Source: Scolanthus callimorphus (taxonomy: Eukaryota; Cnidaria; Anthozoa; Actiniaria; Edwardsiidae). From it: a DNA stretch of 64,000 bases. The number at the start of each line of letters is the position of its first letter. The first letter of the stretch is position 1. This document shows, piece after piece, positions 42,894-52,754 of this stretch. Both the position numbers and the translations under genes were made by a program. The stretch covers positions 22,155,387-22,219,386 of the forward strand of contig CM066918.1 in NCBI GenBank assembly GCA_033964015.1, given 5' to 3'. The notes beneath the pieces are model-generated. The model made no database searches, was not told where the DNA came from, and worked only from the letters and a program-made list of their open reading frames with translations.

Positions 42894-44290
42894 CAATCAT
42901 AATGATGCACTATTAGCTACCTGGAGCGACGGAACAGTGGACCAGCGCTTCTTTTATCCTCGGCTATCGAGCTACCGTCCATACATATTAGATCCTGGAG
43001 TAGAGATATACGATGCTTCTACAACCTCACAATTGTGAACAGACTTGGCAGAGGTTTCTTGAACTCTTTACTATAAGGAGTAGAATGAATCTGGACGATT
43101 AAGAAATGGCAGTATTGGGAAATTTGTAAAGTATAAAGAAACGGTTGGGTAATTGCAACTGTCAAAGCGCTGTTGGACGAAAAGAGCTTGACGTTACCCT
43201 TGATGGTTGTTGAGCTTACTCCTCAGGTATTTGTAAAAATGAATTCCACAGACTTAAATGTCATAAACACACGAAAAGAGCCCTCAGTAGAGTTTTCAGT
43301 TAGAAAGTTTTAACGGACTCGCATGCTGTTCGTGTGGAATGTCGTTGGTCGTGGTCAAAGTCACAGATACGCAACATAGACGAGGGTTTCATGTTATTGT
43401 CTCAAGAATTGCTAGAATGCCAAACGTATAAATAAAAGCGAGACATCATTTTGACATATAAAACCAATAGTTAACTTTAGGGATATCAATATATATATTT
43501 TTTAATAAAATGTTTTATAACAGTTATCCCTTGTAAACGGCGTGCTCAGTTTATTTAAGGAATGGTCCATGCTTAGCGTGTGTATATCCAGTTCTGGAAG
43601 CACGCGGATTCTGTGCGATTTCTGTGCTCTCTTTTCTTGAAATCGCATCAAGTTGCAAAGAGTTTCGGACAAGTTTGAAATCTCCGCGACATCACGCTGC
43701 GACAAACATTGCGGTCGGTTGCACCGAGTTGCACTTCGTGTCTAGGTTATAATCTTCCTTCTTCAATTCTAATTCAGTTTCGATCAGATAATCTTACCCC
43801 AAATTGTAAATCATGCCAGTTTGTCAATCTTTTAATGTCACGAGTGCTTTAAAATTCATTTATTTTTATTTACTTCAAGTTTATAGAGGAAGATACTTTA
43901 CTAACCAACCAATTCCTATTTACGGCCAATCCCCGTTTATATAAAACAACTCAAATCACTCTACTTGTCGAGATTTATGAAATAAATAGTTTTTTCGCTC
44001 GCTCGGACAGCTTATCGTAATGGGGTCTCAAAAAACGCTTTTGCGATGCGGTCGCCATGTGAAAGAGGCTCGTCAGATGCCATCTTGACGACTAATAATT
44101 ACCCACAATGCCCTGGTGACGAGGTTGACAGTGAGTAAAATGTTAATCTCGTCTCAGTCGCTCAAAAGATCGAAGGCCATGGAGACGAGAACGGTGAAAC
44201 GCCAGTAACAAACGCGATTTTGCGATCGTGCTCATTTTTTATCTCGACAAACAAGAGCACGGCTTTACGCTCTGACATGCGATATGTAAG
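42894..44290. other. NCKAP1 3' UTR and downstream intergenic DNA
   Basis: After the TAA at 42,891-42,893 the sequence is non-coding. AATAAA at 43,431-43,436 is the first good + strand polyadenylation signal, implying a 3' UTR of about 550 bases. Beyond it no gene is recognised up to the repeat at 44,291. Confidence 0.55.
43431..43436 (+). terminator. Polyadenylation signal AATAAA, likely NCKAP1
   Basis: Canonical AATAAA ~540 bases after the NCKAP1 stop in AT-rich sequence. The cleavage site is not determined. Confidence 0.55.
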
Positions 44291-44502
44291 CATTCTCGTA
44301 CCCAGACCTCCTCGGCTCGTCTACTCACAGGCGAGGCTCTGGGGCATCATTTGAGGTGATTGGCTGATTTTGAGCGTTGGAGCATGCGCTGAAAGCTCTT
44401 TCTCTCAGCGGCTCTGTATCAAATCACGCGCAAGCGTCAGTGGCTGTCACCACAGCCTCCCCCGCGAGGTGACGAGCCGGGGAGCTCTGGGTTCGAGAAT
44501 GA
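44291..44502. mobile_element. Palindromic CATTCTCG...CGAGAATG element
   Basis: Ends CATTCTCGTACCCAGACCTC and GAGCTCTGGGTTCGAGAATG; same family as the units at 26,104-26,490. Confidence 0.8.
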
Positions 44503-44646
44503 TCTCTAAGAAGGGAAGACATACTCATGCGCCTTTGTGCCACCGAGGGAAATTTATAGCGGCGATTCCCAGAGCATTAAAAAATAGATTTCGGCAAGTA
44601 GAGAAATTTGATCCTCGTTGAAAAATCGCGTCAGACCTTGGCCAGC

Positions 44647-46309
44647 TCAGTTCTTTTTTCCATGCTTACGTTTTTTCTTGTTGTGTAGCACCGTGGGCTG
44701 TCCTCTTTGAATCCTCGCAAATACTAAACTCCGGTGCTCAAAACTCGGTAGAAACCAACAAGCTTCTTCTTCTTTGGGGCAAATGATTGCATGACAGTCG
44801 TACCTGGAAGTAAAGGCGATGGAGAAGCGTTCATTCTTGCACGCTTGTTTAATGCAGTTCTCCAGGGGTTTCTCTGTGAAGTGTCCGATAATAGCGGTCT
44901 TTATTTTTGGATTATCCATGCCGTACATTAACGTCACGTTAGTCTCGGGCTTGCCAACTTGCCCGCACGTGTTTTGTGGTTTGGTTTTGTGGCCTCTTGG
45001 TTTGGAAGCAGCCAACCACAGATAACCTGTCATGACAGCGAATGAAAGAGTTAACAACTCATAGGCTGGGTTCCACGGCTGGGTTCCACGGCAAAACGGG
45101 CGGACAACAACTGCGGGACAGCGCCTAGCTAACCTAATCATATGTATGTACAAAATCCCAAATATTAACCTATCGAAAACCAATTTACCAATGTAAAACT
45201 ATCCCAGATGCGTTTATTTGATTTCAGAATGAGGAGCGCTTTTGGAACGCAACTTATTTTGCAATATGAAAATCAAAATATTTACACACGCTGGAGTTTG
45301 CTTGATCAACCGAGTGAATTCTATAAACACAGTGCCGAAATGGAAATTTCGTCCCAGTTTGCCACGGCAGCCCGTCTCATAAACGTGTCTTAGAAGAGGG
45401 CTTGGCTCACACTAGACGCAGATCTTCATTCTTTGACGAAGAAACAACTACGGGAGCAACCTTTTGAGACCCTGAGATCACCGTGTGAAATCACTGATAC
45501 GATTATGTGATCTCTTTACACTGGAACCATGCACAGTCACGGACGTTCGAGGGCACTGAGCTTGGAGAGTCATTAAACCGAGCGACATTCTACAGGTTCT
45601 GCAACCATGGGTAGTGATCTTTATGCTGATAACCAAGACTCATACAGGGGTCGTAAATGTTTCTGCATTTGCGGTTAGAATTTGCGACCGTCGCTTTGCT
45701 CGCGAACTATGAAAACTTTGCCAGCTGAACAAAACACAAGCGTCAAAAGAGCAGCCTTTGAGAGATGTCCTTTATTGGACATAGCAGTCCCAAGACTGCT
45801 TTGCCTTCTTCGGAATAACAGAATTCGCAGGCAATCAAATTAAAACCCTACACAGAAGTAGAAATAGCAGAAAAAGCGCTTTCGCGCTGTGCGACCACAA
45901 TATATTTGGAGCAAAACACTTTGCCTATATCGGAACGCCGTTGCTGGAAACTTGAAAACGTCCCTAAATGCGACCCTGCGTAAATCTAACCCTCCAGATT
46001 TAGCAAATATAAGAAAACGGACATCTCGAGGGAAAATTCGCTGTTTGGCGCCATCCATTTACACTGTGGGAGACTTTTTACAAGTCGGTTCTAATATCCC
46101 AATGCCATTTAGCTGTATGGTCATCTTTTTACTTTTCCATAGAGACTAAGCATTATGGAAACATGTTTTTCTTCGATGACTACAACTAGTCATGGTGTTC
46201 GATCAATTGGCACACAGGTGGCAGAATACATCAACTTCTTACCTTGAAGTAACAAGATCATCAACATGGTCCCGTAAAAACATCCTCCTCTTGATTCTAT
46301 TTGTCCCAT
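44647..46309 (-). CDS. Small secreted cysteine-containing protein, two exons
   Basis: I do not recognise the family. Exon 1 (46,243-46,309) starts at a strong Kozak context (GCCATGG) and encodes a short leader with the hydrophobic core MLMILLLQ. It ends at CAAG|GTAAGA in phase 1. Exon 2 (44,647-45,026) starts after GACAG and joins in frame, continuing the hydrophobic core as GYLWLAASK, a plausible signal-peptidase region. The total is about 148 residues. The mature part has six cysteines (NTCGQ, ENCIKQACKN, YDCHAIICPKEEEACW) and a very basic tail, KKKRKHGKKN. The ENC..AC....F..AF.....C pattern is reminiscent of PAN/apple-type modules but too short to claim. The intron is 1,216 bp with a GT-AG pair. 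The exact joining of a leader and a cysteine domain makes a chance ORF unlikely. Confidence 0.6.
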
Positions 46310-46875
46310 GGCGACAAGACGCTATTTAACGTCCCCTCAGTCTTGTCCAAATGATAAAGAAAACCAAAGCGAAAATCAAGTCAAAATGTACTTTTGTTAT
46401 AGAGATCCCGTTCACTCTCGTAGCAACCACCCGTTAACACGATGTCATATCGGGTCTTTTTAACAGGTTTTACCTTATCAAATAATATAAGGTCAATAAG
46501 TTAAGCAATCCGAGTTTTATCGACCTTACGCTTATACACCTAACAATAACGAGTTTCGATGTTAGTTTGAGCACCAGGCTAATATGTAAGGCAGACTATC
46601 TGAGACCTGCTACTTTTTCGACGTCTTTAACTGGTTGTGGCGTCATTGTTGAAACGCCATTTCCCGTGAGATGTTTGGGACGTCAAGCATTGAATGTTTA
46701 CTACTGAATACTACACAGTGGCTGCGCAAACCCCATACCAGGCTAAGTGAACCATTCAAGGGTCGGAAAATCTGGATAAGACATTTCGAAAAGAGGCATC
46801 TGCTAGTAGGGAACTATAAAAGCAGTGGAACCAAAGAAAACAATTTGTGTTTCCATATTTTTATTGAGATCTCCC
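46310..46875. other. Intergenic, upstream of the secreted-protein gene
   Basis: No gene recognised. Would hold the promoter of the minus-strand gene starting at 46,309; no TATA box can be called with confidence. Confidence 0.35.
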
Positions 46876-47044
46876 CAGTGGCGGATCCAGGATTTTACAA
46901 AGGCAAATGGTTCCCACTCCTTCGAAGTCTGATACGGGCAATATAATCCGCTGAGCTCGACCATGCGTGGTCTAAGTCTTCATTGTTTGTGTGCTCAAGG
47001 GGGGTTCCATGGGACCCTTCGGACCCCCCTGGATCCGCCACTGT
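46876..47044. mobile_element. MITE with CAGTGGCGGATCCAGG ends
   Basis: Left CAGTGGCGGATCCAGGATTT, right CCCCTGGATCCGCCACTG. This terminal sequence is characteristic of a very widespread animal hAT-like MITE group. Related decayed ends are at 48,312 and 59,440-59,615. Confidence 0.85.
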
Positions 47045-47244
47045 CCCCTCATGCATTCCATTGTTCTTCCTTGTCGGTGAGCGTACGATTCCTCTAGTCA
47101 AATAGTGCGTCCACTCTAGTCCTGAAACCTGTTCAGACCAGGAAGTTGTGTTCAGACTAAACGTGTTTCAAAATTTATCTCGTCCATTTGGAACTCCTGT
47201 GAAACATCACAAATGCCAATGTGTTGTTTGCCTCGAATGATATC

Positions 47245-47393
47245 TAGAGCAGATTTCGTATGACTGTGAAAAGTGCCGCGGTGCGACGCGGCACTGTCGC
47301 GGTGGCGGTACGGAACCTGGCCTGCTGTAGATGGAATGAAATCGCCAATGAAATCGCGGCGGTACTTTTCACAGTCATACGAAATCTGCTCTA
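47245..47393. mobile_element. MITE, TAGAGCAGATTTCG family, copy 2
   Basis: Ends TAGAGCAGATTTCGTATGAC and inverse; the interior is a shortened version of the copy at 7,362-7,543 (GGTACGGAACCTGGCCTGCT against AGCAGGCCAGGTTCCGTACC), i.e. in the opposite orientation. Confidence 0.85.
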
Positions 47394-47394
47394 T

Positions 47395-47556
47395 TAGTAT
47401 AATTACTCAAGCAATTCCGGGCGCGGATTGGTCGAGACGTTCGCCATATTTCGCATTGAAAGCATTGGGATCGCGCGCGCACTTTATTACGAGAAAAATA
47501 CCCCTTAAACGCGATTTTTTTGTCGAAAATCTTAAGTCACTTGAGTAATTATACTA
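47395..47556. mobile_element. MITE with TAGTATAATTACTCAAG ends
   Basis: TAGTATAATTACTCAAGCAA at left and CTTGAGTAATTATACTA at right. It directly abuts the preceding MITE. Confidence 0.85.
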
Positions 47557-48164
47557 AAACAATTAGTCGCCTCAGGCTCCGTAAATATCGGTGATATTTA
47601 CGTCGCCGTTAATTACGGTGACATTTGTACCAAATTCCATCTGAGGATTAAAGTTATCGAGTTCGGAATATTTAACATGATTACCTGACGAGCGGGAACG
47701 CACTACTAGTATCTACATCAAACAGATCAAACAACGGCTTGTATTTACGCTAAAAATGTATTGCTTGATATGAGAGATTAGGACCCTTTAATTAATTCAG
47801 AATGTTCTACATCTTTACAAATCTGTTGACTTCTCTATATCCATTTTCCAAGTTGTAGTAACTTATTCCAGAAGTCTGGAAGTTAGAAATTGATTACACT
47901 AGTAGCAGTCGTATCATGAAGTCTATTTCTGTCAAAGAATGCAGGTTATCACATCATTTTATATTCTATGGTAAGCTGTTATTATCGAAGGTCGCCGATT
48001 TCTATCCTTGCCGTCTTGTCCCAGACAATATGTTCACTTTCCTATAGAAAGCAAATAATTGCCATATAATATTCTTTTCGCAAAACTAGATACGCCAAAA
48101 GTTGCTGCTATAATGAAAGTTCCTGGACATTATACACTATCGAAGTTCCTGTCACTACTTTAAG

Positions 48165-48315
48165 ACCCCGTCCACACGATTGCGGTTTTGTTTTGAAAAC
48201 GCAACTTTATCTCTGCGTTTTCAAAAAATAGCGCCCACACGTAGCGTTTTCGACTCGTTTTCAAAAAGTTGCGTTTTCGGTCATCGTTTCCATCGTATAC
48301 GTGTGGACGATACAT
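48165..48315. mobile_element. MITE with GTCCACACG / CGTGTGGAC ends
   Basis: CCCCGTCCACACGATTGCGG at left and CGTATACGTGTGGACGA at right; internal TTTTGAAAACGCAACTTT and GTTTTCAAAAAGTTGCGTTT words. A familiar hAT-like MITE layout. Confidence 0.75.
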
Positions 48316-48595
48316 AGGCGGATTTAGGGGGGAGGGCTGAGGGGGCTGCGGCCTCCTTCATCGGAAGATTTTCCCATACATTTACTGTATTTGCCGATGG
48401 AAATTTGCAATTTTTGGTCCCCAGCCTAAGAACAGGGCCTTAGACTTAGACTTTTAGACTTTATTATTGAAAATAATATAAATATTAAATTACATCATAA
48501 ACTGATCAGCAGATAGCTAAGCTAATCGTGGCGGATCAGTAAAATTAAAATATGTATATAAAGAATGGTAACAAGCAATTTTTAAGGCCGGCAAA

Positions 48596-48853
48596 CTAGT
48601 GGACAAGTCCCTGGGACTTATGCACACTAGAAAATTTGCGGGTATCTGTAAGAAGATTGAGAATATTACTAGGAGCACTCCCGTTTCGTACGTCATGCAA
48701 TGACGTACGAAACAGATTCGTCAAAACAGATTCAAAATACAGGTATTTTACAGGCAAAACATCAGCATCAACAAAGAGAGGCACAGCGTGATCGCTACGC
48801 GAATACAGTGGTGGTTTCAAGGGAGGTGAAGGGTGGGATCGAAGGCGGTCCAC
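48596..48853 (-). mobile_element. LINE reverse-transcriptase C-terminal scrap
   Basis: Minus-strand translation contains PVKYLYFESVLTNLFRTSLH followed by NILNLLTDTRKFSSVHKS, which has the spacing of the region after the RT in LINE ORF2 (helix-rich part with a short LF..T.. segment). Short and without a 5' part. Confidence 0.5.
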
Positions 48854-49047
48854 TCTCTCAGCATGTTCTTGGACTCGTGGTTTTAGAGGCCTCTCTTTCT
48901 CTCATATTTAACACGGTACTATAGTCACTCCCACTCCTCTCCAAACGTGATTCACTGTTCTCACTATGATTCACTCGGTCGTTCACATGTCAATGAAAGG
49001 CCAACACCAGGGAACCAAAAGAGTCGAGATGGATAGACCTAGGGAGA

Positions 49048-52000
49048 CCACGTTACCGACCTGATCGAAGGGGGATCTTTTGGGTATGAGTAGAAGAGAA
49101 ACGAGTTGAGGTCACGATTGACCTGATATAGGGGACCACGTTACTGACCTGATAGAGAGGGGGCACCTTTGGGTGTGGGTGAAAGAAAACAAAGTTGACG
49201 TCACGATTAACAAGTACATGGATAGACCTGATATAGTGGGACCACGTTACTGACCTGATAGAAGGGGGGCACCTTTGGGTGTGGGTGGAAGAAAACAGAG
49301 TGGAGGTCACGATTAACAAGTACATGGATAGACCTGATATAGTGCGACCACGTCAATGACCTGATAGAGAGGGGGCACCTTTGGGTATGGGTGAAAGAAA
49401 ACAGAGTTGAGGTCACGATTAACAAGTGTATGGATAGACCTGATATAGAGGGACCACGTTACTGACCTGATAGAGAGGGGGCACCTTTGGGTGTGGGTAG
49501 AAGAAAACAAAGTTGAGGTCACGATTAACAAGTGTATGGATTGACCTGATATAGGGGGACCACGTTACTGACCTGATAGAGAGGGGGCACCTTTGGGTGT
49601 GGGTGGAAGAAAACAGAGTTGAGGTCACGATTAACAAGTACATGGATAGACCTGATATAGTGGGACCACGCTACTGACCTGATAGAGAGGGGGCACCTTT
49701 GGGTGTGGGTAGAAGAAAACAAAGTTGAGGTCACGATTAACAAGTGTATGGATAGACCTGATATAGAGGGACCACGTTACTGACCTGATAGAGAGGGGGC
49801 ACCTTTGGGTGTGGGTAGAAGAAAACAAAGTTGAGGTCACGATTAACAAGTGTATGGATTGACCTGATATAGGGGGACCACGTTACTGACCTGATAGAGA
49901 GGGGGCACCTTTGGGTGTGGGTGGAAGAACACAGAGTTGAGGTCACGATTAACAAGTACATGGATAGACCTGATATAGTGGGACCACGCTACTGACCTGA
50001 TAGAGAGGGGGCACCTTTGGGTGTGGGTAGAAGAAAACAAAGTTGAGGTCACGATTAACAAGTGTATGGATAGACCTGATATAGAGGGACCACGTTACTG
50101 ACCTGATAGAGAGGGGCACCTTTGGGTGTGGGTAGAAGAAAACAAAGTTGAGGTCACGATTAACAAGTACATGGATAGACCTGATATAGTGCGACCACGT
50201 CACTGACCTGATAGAGAGGGGGCACCTTTGGGTGTGGGTAGAAGAAAACAGAGTTGAGGTCACGATTAACAAGTGTATGTGGATAGACCTGATATAGGGG
50301 GACCACGTTACTGACCTGATAGAGAGGGGGCACCTTTGGGTGTGGGTAGAAGAAAACAGAGTTGAGGTCACGATTAACAAGTACATGGATAGACCTGATA
50401 TAGAGGGACCACGTTACTGACCTGATAGAGAGGGGGCACCTTTGGATGTGGGTAGAAGAAAACAAAGTTGAGGTCACGATTAACAAGTGTATGGATTGAC
50501 CTGATATAGGTGGACCACGCTACTGACCTGATAGAGAGGGGGCACCTTTGGGTGTGGGTAGAAGAAAACAGAGTTGAGGTCACGATTAACAAGTACATGG
50601 ATAGACCTGATATAGTGGGACCACGCTACTGACCTGATAGAGAGGTGGCACCTTTGGGTGTGGGTAGAAGAAAACAAAGTTGAGGTCACGATTAACAAGT
50701 GTATGGATAGACCTGATATAGAGGGACCACGTTACTGACCTGATAGAGAGGGGGCACCTTTGGGTGTGGGTGGAAGAAAACAGAGTTGAGGTCACGATTA
50801 ACAAGTGTATGGATTGACCTGATATAGAGGGACCACGTTACTGAACTGATAGAGAGGGGGCACCTTTGGGTGTGGGTAGAAGAAAACAAAGTTGAGGTCA
50901 CGATTAACAAGTGTATGGATTGACCTGATATAGGGGGACCACGTTACTGACCTGATAGAGAGGGGGCACCTTTGGGTGTGGGTAGAAGAAAACAAAGTTG
51001 AGGTCACGATTAACAAGTGTATGGATAGACCTGATATAGAGGGACCACGTTACTGACCTGATAGAGAGGGGGCACCTTTGGGTGTGGGTAGAAGAAAACA
51101 AAGTTGAGGTCACGATTAACAAGTGTATGGATTGACCTGATATAGGTGGACCACGCTACTGACCTGATAGAGAGGGGGCACCTTTGGGTGTGGGTAGAAG
51201 AAAACAGAGTTGAGGTCACGATTAACAAGTACATGGATAGACCTGATATAGTGGGACCACGCTACTGACCTGATAGAGAGGGGGCACCTTTGGGTGTGGG
51301 TAGAAGAAAACAAAGTTGAGGTCACGATTAACAAGTACATGGATAGACCTGATATAGTGGGACCACGCTACTGACCTGATAGAGAGGGGGCACCTTTGGG
51401 TGTGGGCGGAAGAAAACAGAGTTGAGGTCACGATTAACAAGTGTATGGATTGACCTGATATAGAGGGACCACGTTACTGACCTGATAGAGAGGGGGCACC
51501 TTTGGGTGTGGGTAGAAGAAAACAGAGTTGAGGTCACGATTAACAAGTGTATGGATTGACCTGATATAGAGGGACCACGTTACTGACCTGATAGAGAGGG
51601 GGCACCTTTGGGTGTGGGTAGAAGAAAACAGAGTTGAGGTCACGATTAACAAGTGTATGGATTGACCTGATATAGTGGGATCACGTTACTGACCTGATAG
51701 AGAGGGGGCACCTTTGGGTGTGGGTAGAAGAAAACAAAGTTGAGGTCACGATTAACAAGTGTATGGATTGACCTGATATAGTGGGATCACGTTACTGACC
51801 TGATAGAGAGGGGGCACCTTTGGGTGTGGGTAGAAGAAAACAAAGTTGAGGTCACGATTAACAAGTGTATGGATTGACCTGATATAGTGGGATCACGTTA
51901 CTGACCTGATAGAGAGGGGGCACCTTTGGGTGTGGGTAGAAGAAAACAAAGTTGAGGTCACGATTAACAAGTGTATGGATTGACCTGATATAGTGGGATC

Positions 52001-52660
52001 ACGTTACTGACCTGATAGAGAGGGGGCACCTTTGGGTGTGGGTAGAAGAAAACAAAGTTGAGGTCACGATTAACAAGTGTATGGATTGACCTGATATAGT
52101 GGGATCACGTTACTGACCTGATAGAGAGGGGGCACCTTTGGGTGTGGGTAGAAGAAAACAAAGTTGAGGTCACGATTAACAAGTGTATGGATTGACCTGA
52201 TATAGTGGGATCACGTTACTGACCTGATAGAGAGGGGGCACCTTTGGGTGTGGGTAGAAGAAAACAAAGTTGAGGTCACGATTAACAAGTGTATGGATTG
52301 ACCTGATATAGTGGGATCACGTTACTGACCTGATAGAGAGGGGGCACCTTTGGGTGTGGGTAGAAGAAAACAAAGTTGAGGTCACGATTAACAAGTGTAT
52401 GGATTGACCTGATATAGTGGGATCACGTTACTGACCTGATAGAGAGGGGGCACCTTTGGGTGTGGGTAGAAGAAAACAAAGTTGAGGTCACGATTAACAA
52501 GTGTATGGATTGACCTGATATAGTGGGATCACGTTACTGACCTGATAGAGAGGGGGCACCTTTGGGTGTGGGTAGAAGAAAACAAAGTTGAGGTCACGAT
52601 TAACAAGTGTATGGATAGACCTGATATAGGGGGACCACGTTACTGACCTGTAGGGCGATC
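49048..52660 (-). repeat. 106-bp minisatellite derived from the STAMBP exon 10/intron 10 boundary, ~34 copies
   Basis: Head-to-tail 106-bp units. On the minus strand each has TTCTTCTACCCACACCCAAA, then a CCCCCTCTCTATCAG segment, then GTCAGTAACGTGG and AATCGTGACCTCAAC. STAMBP exon 10 (52,755-52,857) ends with the homologous TTCCACCCACATCCAAAGGA through TATTTATCAG, followed by the intron start GTCAGTAATG and GTGAGCTCAACTCTG. The unit is thus about 37 nt of exon end plus about 70 nt of intron. Copies next to exon 10 are the most diverged. A block of nine copies (51,654-52,607) is essentially identical. Because 106 is one more than a multiple of three, the frame shifts each copy, producing overlapping 72-codon open frames that are not separate genes. 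Confidence 0.95.
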
Positions 52661-52754
52661 TTTTGGGTGTGGGTGGAAGAAAACAGAGTTGAGCTCACGA
52701 TAAACTAGACTAGTTTTATGTAAAGACCTGGTATAAAGGGACGACATTACTGAC

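Noticed and set aside
48908..48956. Minus-strand NHV...VTIV-stop as the missing STAMBP terminal exon
   Set aside because: The short His-Val and Val-Thr-Ile similarity is tempting, but every nearby AG gives the wrong phase for joining to exon 10 and the ending lacks Asp-Leu-Arg.
49053..51652. Ladder of ~72-codon minus-strand ORFs as a multigene or repeat-protein family
   Set aside because: They overlap with a 106-bp step that shifts frame each unit and all derive from one exon-end fragment; no start context or independent coding signal.
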